From a virus: a stretch of 64,000 nucleotides of DNA. Shown piece by piece: positions 46,832 through 56,095 of the stretch. The notes beneath the pieces were generated by a model, which worked only from the letters and a program-made list of their open reading frames with translations, was not told where the DNA came from and did no database searches. The position numbers were made by a program, and so were the translations under genes. The stretch is taken from IMG/VR virus record IMGVR_UViG_3300029319_000006, positions 1 through 64,000 of that record, one strand, 5' to 3'. How positions within the stretch are numbered: the stretch's first letter is position 1; every line of letters starts with the position of its first letter.

Positions 46832-48311
46832 TAAGATCCACCACTATTACTTTATACTTGAATTGTTCTCTCTTATATATCTTTAATCTTTCCGCACTAT
46901 GTAACAAAGTATAATTTTGTCGTTTTTTCCAATGTAAGTCATCTGCTATATCAAATAACTTAGTTGGTTTATCATCATCAGATTTTCTTAATCCTCTACC
47001 AATTGATTGTAACACTCTTATTTGAGACTTTGAAGGACTAGCAAAAATAATATTATGCAAATTCCTAATATTGACGCCAGTACTGAAAGTCCCCAAAGAA
47101 GCAACAATAATTGCATTTTTTTGTTTTTCTACTATTCCTCTAATAGCTTCTCTATCAGATGTTGGTACTTCTCCAGAAACAAAGAATGCTTTTCTATTCT
47201 TTTTCTTATTATTATTTATAAGATCAAATAAAATTTTACCGTGTGACTCAACTCTTGAATATAGTACTAATGTATTACCATCACATTGTAAAGCTAAATT
47301 CTGAATAAATTTATTTCTGTTTTTATGTGTAATAATATAATTAATTTCATCTTGATATACTTGCTTACCAAAATTTTGTCTGATATTTTTATCGTAATTC
47401 AATAATAATATTTTTATATCAAGAGGAGCTAATGTATCATTATCTTGTAATTCTTTGGTACTTATAGCTTTAAAAACTGGACCAAATAATCCTTCTAATA
47501 CTAATTTATGTGTTAAAGTTCCATCCAATGTTCCAGTAGTACCAAATCTATATTTGGCTTCAGTAGCTTTATTCATAATGGAAGATAATGATTTGGATTT
47601 AAAACCGTGACATTCATCTCCAAAAACCATTCCAAATTGTTCAAACCATTTTTTTGGTAGTTTATATATTGATTGCCATGTAGATATAATTACTCTTTTT
47701 TCAGTTATTTTATCCTTACCAGAATATATTTTATGAACATCTTTTTCTACATCCATTTCATAATCTTTAAAATCATTATACATCTGTTCTACTAATCCAG
47801 TAGTTGGAACAATAATCAAAACTTTTGATGGTTTTCCATTTTTATCTTCATTTATTATTTCAAGATAGTATTTCATAATAACATAAATTATGTATGATTT
47901 ACCTGATCCTGTAGGAGATAATATAATAGCTCTGTTTCTACTTAAAGCTAACTTAATAGCTTCTTCTTGATAATTTCTTAGAGGGAGAGGAAGATTAAAA
48001 TCAAAATCAAATATAACATCATTACCAAGTGGAGCACCATAATCAGTTTCTTTGGTTTCAATGACATAACTTCTATCTTTTGCAAATTTTTTTAAATTTA
48101 ACCATAAACCAGCATTAAGTTCACCAGTCATGCGATTAAATAATTTTATTTTACCATCCCACACTTTATGTTTGTAAGCTGGCATAAATTTATAACCTGG
48201 AACATAAAATGAAAAGTATTCACTAAGTTCAGCTCCTAGTCCAGGCTCTACATCTATTTTCAACATACTTTGATCTTTAAGACCACATACTATATCAGCC
48301 GCCAGCTTCAA
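46824..48311 (-). CDS. uvsW: recombination helicase UvsW
   Basis: 495 residues, SF2 helicase. RNYQEEAIKLALSRNRAIIL (Q-like), SPTGSGKSYI (motif I), FGDECHGFKS (DECH-like motif II), FGTTGTLDGT (III) and QSIGRGLRKSDD (VI). Drives branch migration and R-loop unwinding with UvsX and UvsY. Confidence 0.95.
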   Translation of the reverse strand: MKLAADIVCGLKDQSMLKIDVEPGLGAELSEYFSFYVPGYKFMPAYKHKVWDGKIKLFNRMTGELNAGLWLNLKKFAKDRSYVIETKETDYGAPLGNDVIFDFDFNLPLPLRNYQEEAIKLALSRNRAIILSPTGSGKSYIIYVIMKYYLEIINEDKNGKPSKVLIIVPTTGLVEQMYNDFKDYEMDVEKDVHKIYSGKDKITEKRVIISTWQSIYKLPKKWFEQFGMVFGDECHGFKSKSLSSIMNKATEAKYRFGTTGTLDGTLTHKLVLEGLFGPVFKAISTKELQDNDTLAPLDIKILLLNYDKNIRQNFGKQVYQDEINYIITHKNRNKFIQNLALQCDGNTLVLYSRVESHGKILFDLINNNKKKNRKAFFVSGEVPTSDREAIRGIVEKQKNAIIVASLGTFSTGVNIRNLHNIIFASPSKSQIRVLQSIGRGLRKSDDDKPTKLFDIADDLHWKKRQNYTLLHSAERLKIYKREQFKYKVIVVDLNE

Positions 48312-48738
48312 ATACTTTCCACCTTATCATATTACCAACAGTTTGATGTCTCCAATTAAGATTATTTACAATCTCATTTAATGTATCTATCATAGTTTTT
48401 AAGTACTGTATTTTCAATTCTGATTCTTGTATCTCTTTATCTGAATCATAATAATAATCCATTTCACCTTTCATTATTTTAAGTCCATCTAAAGGATCAT
48501 AGCTCCATCCAAGTTTATCTATTTGTTCCTGTGACATTTTACCATTGTACCATAACCATTTATCTTTTAACAAAGATTTTTGATTCATTTCTTGTTTTTT
48601 TAATTTAAGTTTAGCATTGGTTAGTAGTGCCAAATATTTTGCATGCAATGCAGGAGTCTGCCTTGATACTTCATCTAAATTACTATTGGGTAGTTTGGAG
48701 TCAGTTTCCCACTGCTCCAGGATCTGTTCTAATGTCAT
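48295..48738 (-). CDS. uvsY: recombination mediator UvsY
   Basis: 147 residues, all helical. It begins MTLEQILEQWETDSKL and ends MIRWKVFEAGG, matching the xRAFEAG end of T4 UvsY. The middle KWLWYNGKMSQEQIDKLGW and DKEIQESELKIQYLKTMI match family segments. Loads UvsX onto gp32-coated ssDNA. Directly upstream of uvsW as in T4. Confidence 0.9.
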   Translation of the reverse strand: MTLEQILEQWETDSKLPNSNLDEVSRQTPALHAKYLALLTNAKLKLKKQEMNQKSLLKDKWLWYNGKMSQEQIDKLGWSYDPLDGLKIMKGEMDYYYDSDKEIQESELKIQYLKTMIDTLNEIVNNLNWRHQTVGNMIRWKVFEAGG

Positions 48739-48749
48739 TATATACTCCG

Positions 48750-49301
48750 TTATTTCAATTCAAAAGTAGAGAATCTAAACGTAGCTGGAAAAGTAATAAA
48801 TTGTACATCTCCACTAGTAGATTCTAAAGTCATATCTCCTAAGCTAGTTGGTATGGCATCATTATATTTTATAGTTCTTATTTTATTATTATGACTACTA
48901 AGAATAGACAAAGTCATATCACAATAAGTGGGTGGTTTAGTAGTATCTCTTTTTGTAGGTACCCTGTCAGGTGTTTGTACTATTCTTTGCATCCAATTGT
49001 ACATTTCTGTATATGAGTTTAAATTTTCATCCACTATTATTATAACTGTTAATTCAGTAAATGTCAACTTATCAGCTGCAAAAGGAACAGTAGCTATTCT
49101 TCTGAAAGGAACTTCAATTGAATTGGAACTAAGAGATGGATGTAATACAGTCTGACAAAAAAATTGTAGATTAGAAAAATGTTTTCTATCTATTGAAAGT
49201 TGAAAAGAAGTAGGTTGTAAAAAATTTAAATTATTTAAACCAGTACTACTATTTAATGTATCATCTACAGAAACTGTAAGATTAGGATTTAATGTAGGCA
49301 T
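48750..49301 (-). CDS. gp19-like tail-tube/baseplate-junction protein
   Basis: 183 residues with the tail-tube fold pattern: FQLSIDRKHFSNLQFFCQTV, then SIEVPFRRIATVPFAADKLT and VIIIVDENLNSYTEMYNWMQ, which match the equivalent strands of gp19-type proteins. A separate canonical gp19 exists at 55.6-56.1 kb, so this may be a tube initiator such as gp54/gp48, or a paralogue. A late promoter (49325-49332) and AGAAGG precede it. Confidence 0.65.
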   Translation of the reverse strand: MPTLNPNLTVSVDDTLNSSTGLNNLNFLQPTSFQLSIDRKHFSNLQFFCQTVLHPSLSSNSIEVPFRRIATVPFAADKLTFTELTVIIIVDENLNSYTEMYNWMQRIVQTPDRVPTKRDTTKPPTYCDMTLSILSSHNNKIRTIKYNDAIPTSLGDMTLESTSGDVQFITFPATFRFSTFELK

Positions 49302-49324
49302 TTTTTTCCTTCTAAATTACCTAC

Positions 49325-49332
49325 TATTTATA
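49325..49332 (-). promoter_or_regulatory. late promoter for the tube-like gene
   Basis: TATAAATA on the minus strand, 24 bases before ATG 49301. Confidence 0.75.
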
Positions 49333-49365
49333 TAAAAAAAATATACTTTTTTTGCAAAATAACTG

Positions 49366-49394
49366 TTGACTTTTGTTTAACTTTATGGTATAAA
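49366..49394 (+). promoter_or_regulatory. sigma70-like early promoter, plus strand
   Basis: TTGACT, 17-base spacer, TATAAA; identical over 42 bases to the promoter at 628-656. Drives the ArdC-N-like operon. Confidence 0.87.
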
Positions 49395-49426
49395 GGTATT
49401 ATAAGTTATGAAGGAGAATATAAATT

Positions 49427-49702
49427 ATGATTAATTATGTAACAGGAAATGAATACACAGGAAGAAATGCAGCTACTTTAGAAGAGGCTGGTTTTGACTA
49501 CGAAGATGCATTCGTTACTTTCAAACAAGCTATCAAATTAGATGGCATTTCTGGAAAAGCTCTTAAAGGTATTAAGAAAGCTGCTTCTTTAGTTAGATTC
49601 TCTAAGACAGAGAAAGTAGAAGAAGATGGTAAAATGGTTGCTAAACCAATTTACTTTTCAGTTTTTGATATTAAAGAAGTTTTAGCAAGGAGGGTTTCAT
49701 AA
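49427..49702 (+). CDS. ArdC N-terminal-domain-like protein (candidate antirestriction)
   Basis: 91 residues from ATG after GAAGGAGAA. VTGNEYTGRNAATLEEAG, then FVTFKQAIKLDGISGKALKG and KPIYFSVFDIKEV follow the ssDNA-binding N-terminal domain of ArdC antirestriction proteins (TGxxYxGxN, TxxQAxxxGxxVxKGxKG, xxVFNxxQ). The metallopeptidase half of ArdC is absent. Early promoter and isolated plus orientation suit a host-takeover gene. A general ssDNA-binding role is the alternative. Confidence 0.72.
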   Translation: MINYVTGNEYTGRNAATLEEAGFDYEDAFVTFKQAIKLDGISGKALKGIKKAASLVRFSKTEKVEEDGKMVAKPIYFSVFDIKEVLARRVS

Positions 49703-49923
49703 TGCCAGAGATTGTATTGAAAGATTTTTATGTTAATGGAGCTGTCAGTTTAGATACTATATCTAAATGTGATCTTGATACATTAGCTGAATTATTAGTA
49801 AAAAATCATTCACCACAAGCACATGAGCTATGGTCTGCTCTAGGTGCTCATTTACAGGATCATTTTGAATATGGTAATTCTACTTGGGGTGAATTTGCAG
49901 AAGAAGGATTAGATACACTATGA
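49702..49923 (+). CDS. hypothetical acidic early protein, 73 aa
   Basis: Overlaps the previous stop (TAATG). Acidic (about 12 Asp/Glu of 73), helical, ending WGEFAEEGLDTL. Acidic, DNA-mimic-like proteins occur among antirestriction genes, but nothing more can be read. Confidence 0.65.
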   Translation: MPEIVLKDFYVNGAVSLDTISKCDLDTLAELLVKNHSPQAHELWSALGAHLQDHFEYGNSTWGEFAEEGLDTL

Positions 49924-49976
49924 ATTAATTAATTACAGGCCCTGTTCGCCACTTACCCATTCTTGGATAGACACCA

Positions 49977-50012
49977 AAAAAAGAGCCGCTTTCGCGGCTC
50001 TCTTCGTTTTTA
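49977..50012 (-). terminator. rho-independent terminator (two-way)
   Basis: GAGCCGC-TTTC-GCGGCTC is bounded by an A run on the left and TCTTCGTTTTT on the right. It serves the gp23 transcript on the minus strand and the ArdC-N operon on the plus strand. Confidence 0.92.
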
Positions 50013-50038
50013 TGTAGGGTTTATTCCCTATCTTTTTA

Positions 50039-51376
50039 TTAAGTTAGAATATTATCTACTCTGAATATTCTGTAGTACTGATTGGTTCTGTTGGATGCAA
50101 GACCATTAGATGGTGCATTACCTACAAATGGATTTGACGCCATGCCATATCTAGTTTTGAAACCGATTCTTGGCTGGAAGTCATTCTCCCCAACAGCACG
50201 TACCATTGTTAGTGGTACATATGGACAATAGAACACACCTGCGTCATATGGGTTTGTACCCTTATATCCAACGTTGATGTAATCTGTGTCTGCATATGGA
50301 TCAATGTAAACTCTGATCCTACCGTTTAAAACACCTGCAAATGTATTGCCTGTATCGTCTACGTTTAAGTTAGTGGACATATTTGGAGCATAATCCAACA
50401 TTCCACCAGCAGCAAGAGCTGTAGCTACGTCAGAAGAACATACGACGAAGTTACCTTTACCACGTCTTGTTTCTTTTGCAATTACGTTAGCTTCTCTATC
50501 TAACTGAACACCTAGACCTTTAAACTTTTCAGCTGACCAACGACCATCTGCATCTGAACTTACGTTAAAGATACCATTGGTAGTTACGTTAGCTTGTCTA
50601 GCACCGATTTTAGCTTGTGCGTTAATTGTACGTACAACCTCACGGTTAATTTCAGCTAAGATTTCAGTTGACAAGATGTTTGACAACTCTGTCTCAGCGT
50701 CAAGACCATGAATTGCTTTCAAGTCTTGTGCTAGTTCTAGAGTGTATTCAGCTTTGAGAGCTCTTGACTTTGCAGTCACTGTTGATTTCTCAATGGTGAA
50801 TCCCATCTCAGCAATTGATTCTCCAGTGTTACCTAGAGCTTCAGCTTCTGCTGTTGAATATGCGTCAGCTTGTACAGGAACATAAGTTGTATCTGAGTCA
50901 ACAATACTTGCGTCAACGTCAGTATCACTTACTCCAGCAAGACCTGATGGTCCTTTTGAATCTGTTGAAGCTGTAGATGAATCTCCAGAATAATTCTGAA
51001 GTGCTTCACTAAACAATGCTTCATCATCTGTTGCTGCACCAGCTTTTGAAGTCTTATATCTTGACTTCATTGCGAAGATAAGACCAGTAGGTCCAGTCAT
51101 TGGCTGAACACCACAAATGTCATATGCCATTAAATTTGGCATAGCTCTTCTTACTAATGAGATTAAAATTGGATTCCAGTTTGCTACAGAAGCAGAATTG
51201 GTACCAGCAATCTCTTGGAGTTGCTCTCCTTGCTCTCTCAAAGCCTTCTCAGTATTCTCAAGAACAACTGCTGTAACTGAACGCTTTACAGCGCTATCAA
51301 TTTTACCAGCTGCTTCTTCATCTAATACTGGAGACCACTTTTCAACGAGCCTATCGTATGAATTAGATTTTTCCAT
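50039..51376 (-). CDS. 23: major capsid protein (T4 gp23 family)
   Basis: 445 residues. The N-terminal region (about residues 1-65) is the scaffold-side part removed by gp21. NWNPILISLVRRAMPNLMAYD and VQPMTGPTGLIFAMKSRY are gp23 hallmarks; MGFTIEKSTVTAKSRALKAEYT and YYRIFRVDNIL follow. Forms the hexamers of the head. Codon use is GC-richer than in neighbouring early genes, as expected of a highly expressed gene. Confidence 0.97.
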   Translation of the reverse strand: MEKSNSYDRLVEKWSPVLDEEAAGKIDSAVKRSVTAVVLENTEKALREQGEQLQEIAGTNSASVANWNPILISLVRRAMPNLMAYDICGVQPMTGPTGLIFAMKSRYKTSKAGAATDDEALFSEALQNYSGDSSTASTDSKGPSGLAGVSDTDVDASIVDSDTTYVPVQADAYSTAEAEALGNTGESIAEMGFTIEKSTVTAKSRALKAEYTLELAQDLKAIHGLDAETELSNILSTEILAEINREVVRTINAQAKIGARQANVTTNGIFNVSSDADGRWSAEKFKGLGVQLDREANVIAKETRRGKGNFVVCSSDVATALAAGGMLDYAPNMSTNLNVDDTGNTFAGVLNGRIRVYIDPYADTDYINVGYKGTNPYDAGVFYCPYVPLTMVRAVGENDFQPRIGFKTRYGMASNPFVGNAPSNGLASNRTNQYYRIFRVDNILT

Positions 51377-51391
51377 TACATGGATCTCCTA

Positions 51392-52360
51392 TTACTTTTT
51401 AGTTTGTCTAATTGCAGAAATGTATGATTCCATTGCTGGACTCACTTCGACTTGAGCTGTTGCTTCTTCGTCATCCACATTTTCTGCGATTGGTGATGTA
51501 GCAGTTTTTTTCTTGAAATATGATTCTTTCAAAGTATCCACTTTTGATTTGAATGCTTCTTCAGACTCAAATTCAACACTTTCTGCTAGTTTTTTTAGCT
51601 TTTCTACTTGAGTTTCAGCTAGATCCTTAGATGCTTCACGAATAACTTCGTTTCGCTGGTAAGTTTCTACTCTTGCGCTCATGTCTATAGCTTTTTGAAC
51701 TGCGTCGTTGTACTTTTCTTCAAGTTCTACGTTCGCAGTTGCTAGTTCGTCTACTAGGTCAACCTTGGTATCAGGAACTTCTACATAAGACTCTTGGAAA
51801 AGATCCTTCATCTTATTCATAAAGTTTTCTGCAATCTCAGTTCTTAGACCTGATTGTATTGCAATTTTATTTTCCTCTACCCATTGTTCAACCACATAGT
51901 TGAGGTAGCTGTCTACTTTTTCGACAAGTTCTTCTTTAGTTTTAGATACTTCCTCATCAAGCTGAGTTTTGTATTCTTCTTCTAAACGATTTATCTCATC
52001 TGCAAGTTTTGACTTTACCGCTGCTTCAAAGATTACTGCTGTTTTAGCTTTAAACTCATCACTGAGTGTAGCTTCAGATTCGACTAAGGCATTTAAGTCT
52101 TCACTAAAATCTCCATCTATTTCTACATCTTCGGCTTTCATGCCTTTGCCACCAGCAGGTGCTTTTGACATTGGTTCGCTTTGGACCTTATCACCTTTTC
52201 TGTGAGGCGCTTTCTTTTTAGGATCAGCGGCCTTATCAGCGTCGGCAATAGACTGGTCTTCAGCATTTTTTGGATCGTGAGCCTCTTCAACTTCATTCTC
52301 GTTGAGCTCAACATCCTGTGCTTCGGCTTCGACTTTTTCAGTCTTTACTTCTTCAGTCAT
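51392..52360 (-). CDS. 22: prohead core scaffolding protein (gp22-like)
   Basis: 322 residues, very rich in Glu/Lys/Ala and coiled coil throughout. Its acidic N terminus (EAQDVELNENEVEEAHDPKN) and position between 21 and 23 identify it. It forms the internal scaffold and is degraded by gp21 (several L-x-E sites). Confidence 0.85.
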   Translation of the reverse strand: MTEEVKTEKVEAEAQDVELNENEVEEAHDPKNAEDQSIADADKAADPKKKAPHRKGDKVQSEPMSKAPAGGKGMKAEDVEIDGDFSEDLNALVESEATLSDEFKAKTAVIFEAAVKSKLADEINRLEEEYKTQLDEEVSKTKEELVEKVDSYLNYVVEQWVEENKIAIQSGLRTEIAENFMNKMKDLFQESYVEVPDTKVDLVDELATANVELEEKYNDAVQKAIDMSARVETYQRNEVIREASKDLAETQVEKLKKLAESVEFESEEAFKSKVDTLKESYFKKKTATSPIAENVDDEEATAQVEVSPAMESYISAIRQTKK

Positions 52361-52369
52361 GTTTGACTC

Positions 52370-53029
52370 CTATAAGTTAGATTTCATTAACGAGAGGAAA
52401 TTTTTAAACTCACGAACTTGCGTTTCATATAGATCCGCACGTGGAGCACGTTTAATTTCAGTCTCTATTTTTTCAATTTCTTGAGGTTCAAGGATGCCAT
52501 TATTCCAAACCCAGTCTACACCTTCCATTACTCCATTTACAAAGGCTTGCGGTGCTGATGGATCTTGTACGATATCAACCGTATTAAGCATAAAGTCATC
52601 TTTGACGTACATAGTACCGTTTCTTTCCTCAAGGCTACCCATACCACGAGTTGAGACACCTAGTTGAACACCACCATCAAGAAGACCAGTTACGATCTTT
52701 CCCATAGGAGTTTCCAATATGCGTGCCTTCCCCATAACATTATTTCCATCCATTTGGAGGTCAGTAATCTTATGGGATACTTTATCCAAGTTAACAGTTG
52801 GTCCATCAGGGTGATTCAATTCACCGACCGCTCTGTCCTTGGAAACTTGTTCACGGACATATTTGTTCACTGCAGATTCCATAACTGCTTTGGGATATAT
52901 TCGTCCGTTTCTATTCTTTGATTCTGCCATAGCAAAGACACCCTCAATCATATGAGATTTAGAGCCATCTTCTGCTTTTTCAACAATGCATTTTACATCA
53001 TTTTCTCTATATTCAGTTATAAGTTTCAT
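52370..53029 (-). CDS. 21: prohead protease (T4 gp21 family)
   Basis: 219 residues. GVFAMAESKNRNGRIYPKAV opens the fold; VGELNHPDGPTVNLDKVSHK holds the catalytic His, and LGVSTRGMGSLEE the catalytic Ser. It cleaves scaffold, gp23 and internal proteins at I/L-x-E sites. The C-terminal QVREFKNFLSLMKSNL may be autocleaved. Confidence 0.93.
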   Translation of the reverse strand: MKLITEYRENDVKCIVEKAEDGSKSHMIEGVFAMAESKNRNGRIYPKAVMESAVNKYVREQVSKDRAVGELNHPDGPTVNLDKVSHKITDLQMDGNNVMGKARILETPMGKIVTGLLDGGVQLGVSTRGMGSLEERNGTMYVKDDFMLNTVDIVQDPSAPQAFVNGVMEGVDWVWNNGILEPQEIEKIETEIKRAPRADLYETQVREFKNFLSLMKSNL

Positions 53030-53307
53030 TAGCCTCTAGTTCCTACTTGACTTAATTTAATAGCAGCATTAGCTGCAAATATACAATCAGTTTTGGCTTT
53101 GCTCAAAATAAGAGATTCTTGTCCAGCCACTGTAGTTGATCCTAAAACATTTCCACTAGGAGCATCCACTAATGTAACTAAATATGCTGTTGTACCGGAA
53201 TTCACTACTCTAACAAATATTGAACTTCCTACTGTAGATGCTGCTCCTGTTGAAGTTGGAGCTGCAATTTCAGCTGCTTGTAATACTATTCCTGCATGCA
53301 TACCCAT
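53029..53307 (-). CDS. head-region hypothetical protein, 92 aa
   Basis: Ala/Val/Ser/Thr-rich beta protein (STVGSSIFVRVVNSGTTAYL, GQESLILSKAKTDCIFA), looking like a small decoration or beta-sandwich protein. It is in the head operon between 21 and the gp68-like gene. No family named. Confidence 0.65.
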   Translation of the reverse strand: MGMHAGIVLQAAEIAAPTSTGAASTVGSSIFVRVVNSGTTAYLVTLVDAPSGNVLGSTTVAGQESLILSKAKTDCIFAANAAIKLSQVGTRG

Positions 53308-53309
53308 TT

Positions 53310-53528
53310 TTACCCCTTATATTGCTTTACAAATTCTTTAGCCATTCTTTCAGCTTCACGTTGATTTTTATAACTATCTAATCTATCACCATCAATGTAT
53401 ACAACAAATTCATTTCTATCCTTTAAGATTTTAACAGGAATTTTTCCCATTTTTTTATTGAAAACCATCTTACCCCTAGGTTTTCTTCCTGTTAATTCTC
53501 TTAATTCTTTAAAACTTATTGTTTTCAT
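53310..53528 (-). CDS. gp68-position prohead core protein candidate, 72 aa
   Basis: Starts MKTISFKELRELTGRKPRGK. The first residues resemble prohead-targeting leaders, and ELRE gives an L-x-E site. The rest is basic (RLDSYKNQREAERMAKEF). T4 has gene 68 here. Assignment is by position; a late box lies 13 bases upstream. Confidence 0.55.
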   Translation of the reverse strand: MKTISFKELRELTGRKPRGKMVFNKKMGKIPVKILKDRNEFVVYIDGDRLDSYKNQREAERMAKEFVKQYKG

Positions 53529-53540
53529 TCTTTTAACTTT

Positions 53541-53548
53541 TATTTATA
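53541..53548 (-). promoter_or_regulatory. late promoter inside the head operon
   Basis: TATAAATA on the minus strand, 12 bases before ATG 53528, in the gap after the acidic gp67-like gene. Confidence 0.7.
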
Positions 53549-53559
53549 CAAATAGATTT

Positions 53560-53904
53560 TTAGGCAGCTTCATCTGGTGTTTCTTGTTCAGATTCTTCAT
53601 CATTTTCTATATGATCTTCTGAATCTTCTTGATTATCTTCATTATCTTCTGAAGCCTCATCAGAATCTTCTTCAGACTCTTCCTCTGCTTCCTCTGGTTC
53701 TTCACTATTAAATATTTGATTAGCTACTGCTATTTTTTCTTGGTCTAAAGCATCATTTACTTTTTGTTTCATTAATTCTGCAAAAGTAGGTTGAGCTTTA
53801 CTAAAATCTTGATTAGCCACATTGTTTATTATATCTTCAATGTTCACATCAATTTCTACACCAGCTGGTACAGTTTCATTTTCTTTTTCTTGTGCTTCTG
53901 CCAT
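53560..53904 (-). CDS. gp67-position acidic prohead core protein
   Basis: 114 residues; the C-terminal half is almost all Asp/Glu/Ser (AEEESEEDSDEASEDNEDNQ). T4 gp67 is likewise a small acidic core protein directly downstream of gene 20. PTFAELMKQKVNDAL could be a helix for core assembly. Assignment is by composition and position. Confidence 0.65.
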   Translation of the reverse strand: MAEAQEKENETVPAGVEIDVNIEDIINNVANQDFSKAQPTFAELMKQKVNDALDQEKIAVANQIFNSEEPEEAEEESEEDSDEASEDNEDNQEDSEDHIENDEESEQETPDEAA

Positions 53905-55502
53905 TATATACTCCTAAGTTTTCTAATTACATTTTCTTGAGGTTCTTCATCATCTAATCTAAATTGTGATTGATCATCAGATTGATTTTGTGATTCTTCA
54001 TCTTCTTTATCTTCAATTTCTCCAGCAGATTTCTCTGCTGCTATTTGTTTTTGCATATCTTGCAATTCATCATCTTTCATCATTAGTATATTTTTCATAA
54101 CCCATTCTTTAGAAAAGAATTCTCCAACATATTGTTGTACATTGTCAAGATTTTGAAATCTATTTTGCATAAGTTCTGATTCTTTTAACTCTGCAAAATG
54201 ATTATCTCTTGCATAATCAACCACTATATCTTGTTCCCAACTATTCCAATCTTCTTCTGTACAAATTTGTTTCATTATACATTGTTTTTTCAGAATTTCT
54301 GTGAATATCATGGAAAAACGTTTTCTTAATCTATCAATAAACTTTTGAAACTTAACTTCATCTCTACTTATTTCTGTAGATCTTCCAAGACTAAACTGAG
54401 CTTCTTGTTCTAATCTGTTGATAGGAACATTTAAAGATCTGTATAATCTTTTTTGAAAATAAATTATATCATCAATTTGTCCTAAATTATCACCACCAGG
54501 TAAAGTAGATATTTCTGTACCTCGACCACCTTCTCTTCTAGGTAACCAAAAATCTTCAAGCATAGACATATGCTTTCTATCATCTCTTATTTTTCCTGTA
54601 TCTGCATCATATACTAATTTATTTCTATATCGAGACATAATGTCTTTCATGTAATTGTCAGCTTTACCTCTAGGTAAATTACCAACATCAATATAGAATA
54701 TTCTTCTTTCTGGAGCTCTTGCTAGTCTGTATATAACTAGAGAATCTTCCATCATACGCAATTGGTTTATTGGTTTTAATGCTTTATGTAAATGTGATAC
54801 AACTCTTTTTCTATCTATATCTAATAATCCAGAAGTAACATAAGAAACTGAATCAGAAGATAACTTTACTCCTTGATTAGTTCCTCCAGGTTTTTCTTGA
54901 TAGATATAAAATTCATTTATATGATCTATTAATGTAGCTCCTGTTTCAGGATCTTTTTTTCTTTTAACTTCTTTTACTTTCCTAATCTTAGAAGCATCAA
55001 TAGGTCTTATTTCTTGGATGCCAGCTTTTAGATTACTCTCATCAACAACTAAATGGTGATATATTCTACCATCAATATACCATCTCTTAATAATGTCATG
55101 TCCTAGTTCATTAAACTTTAACATAGAACATACATTTTGAAATTCTTCATCTATAGATTTTTTTAATGCATCACTTAATCCTTCTACATGATCTAATACT
55201 AAATCTACAGGGGATCTGTTTTCATTTGCTGTAACAGCTTCGTTTACAATATCTTCTATTGCAGCATCTACCTCCGGATGGGTTGCTACAGCTCGATATT
55301 GTCTTATATTTTGTAAATTATCTTTTCCATAATCACTTTCTCCAAGATTAACATACGTTCCATAATGTGCACCCGCAGCAGTAACGTAACCAGCACCGTC
55401 TTGATCAACGGGTGGTACAATTGATTGCATTTTTTCAGCTTTTTTATCTTTGGCTCTTTTAATTTCAAAGCCAAATAATCTTAAGCTACCTTGTTCAGCC
55501 AT
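53904..55502 (-). CDS. 20: portal protein (T4 gp20 family)
   Basis: 532 residues. YRAVATHPEVDAAIEDIVNE, RIYHHLVVDE, RRIFYIDVGNLPRGKADNYM and LNVPINRLEQEAQFSLGRST are strongly conserved gp20 segments. Forms the dodecameric vertex ring that initiates head assembly and passes DNA. AAGG precedes ATG 55502. Confidence 0.97.
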   Translation of the reverse strand: MAEQGSLRLFGFEIKRAKDKKAEKMQSIVPPVDQDGAGYVTAAGAHYGTYVNLGESDYGKDNLQNIRQYRAVATHPEVDAAIEDIVNEAVTANENRSPVDLVLDHVEGLSDALKKSIDEEFQNVCSMLKFNELGHDIIKRWYIDGRIYHHLVVDESNLKAGIQEIRPIDASKIRKVKEVKRKKDPETGATLIDHINEFYIYQEKPGGTNQGVKLSSDSVSYVTSGLLDIDRKRVVSHLHKALKPINQLRMMEDSLVIYRLARAPERRIFYIDVGNLPRGKADNYMKDIMSRYRNKLVYDADTGKIRDDRKHMSMLEDFWLPRREGGRGTEISTLPGGDNLGQIDDIIYFQKRLYRSLNVPINRLEQEAQFSLGRSTEISRDEVKFQKFIDRLRKRFSMIFTEILKKQCIMKQICTEEDWNSWEQDIVVDYARDNHFAELKESELMQNRFQNLDNVQQYVGEFFSKEWVMKNILMMKDDELQDMQKQIAAEKSAGEIEDKEDEESQNQSDDQSQFRLDDEEPQENVIRKLRSI

Positions 55503-55519
55503 ATGTATCCTTTCAAATG

Positions 55520-55542
55520 GGGTAGCAATATTTATGCTACCC
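55520..55542 (-). other. hairpin between genes 19 and 20
   Basis: GGGTAGCA, a 7-base loop TAAATAT and TGCTACCC form a strong 8-bp hairpin just upstream of the gene 20 ribosome-binding site. No U run follows, so it may be an mRNA processing or stability element. The loop side contains CATAAATA, a near-late-box. Confidence 0.55.
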
Positions 55543-55555
55543 CTATCTATTCATA

Positions 55556-56083
55556 TTAAGAAGTAGTTCCAGCTTCCCAGTATTGTACTTGGAATTCAAC
55601 AGTAAATCTCTCAATATCATTTTCTAAACCGTAGCTTAGATCTATTGGAGATATTGCTGTTGGAAAACAACCTCTAAAGTTATATGTCTTTAATGTTGAT
55701 CCATCCTTATCGATCTGATCTACTACTAAATCAGCTTCGTAATCAGTAACATTAGTTAAACCAGTATTTGCACTATGTGCATTCATACCGTTCATCCAAC
55801 GTTCCATTGAATTTCTCACATTAAAGTCTGTGTCGTTAATAATAGTTGGAGTCCAAACATCAAATGTTCTATCTCCAGCCATCTTTAACTGACGACCTCT
55901 AAAGGGAATTATTATAGTTCCCATAGTTGAGCCAGGCAACTGAGCTGCCTCGCACAAGAAAGATGTAAGTTCTACATCTCCGTTTGCATATCCAGGAAAG
56001 TTGATAGTGGCTTTAAACAAATTGGGTCTAGCACCACCACCCCTTATTTTGGATTTAAAATCATCAACGCCTAATACTGCCAT
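55556..56083 (-). CDS. 19: tail tube protein (T4 gp19 family)
   Basis: 175 residues. NLFKATINFPGYANGDVELT, LCEAAQLPGSTMGTIIIPFR, and PIDLSYGLENDIERFTVEFQ with QYWEAG at the C terminus are typical of gp19. Forms the inner tube of the contractile tail. Confidence 0.95.
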   Translation of the reverse strand: MAVLGVDDFKSKIRGGGARPNLFKATINFPGYANGDVELTSFLCEAAQLPGSTMGTIIIPFRGRQLKMAGDRTFDVWTPTIINDTDFNVRNSMERWMNGMNAHSANTGLTNVTDYEADLVVDQIDKDGSTLKTYNFRGCFPTAISPIDLSYGLENDIERFTVEFQVQYWEAGTTS

Positions 56084-56095
56084 TTTCTATCTCCC

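Noticed and set aside
47213-47220. TATAAATA (minus strand) inside uvsW
   Set aside because: Lies within conserved helicase coding sequence with no gene start nearby.
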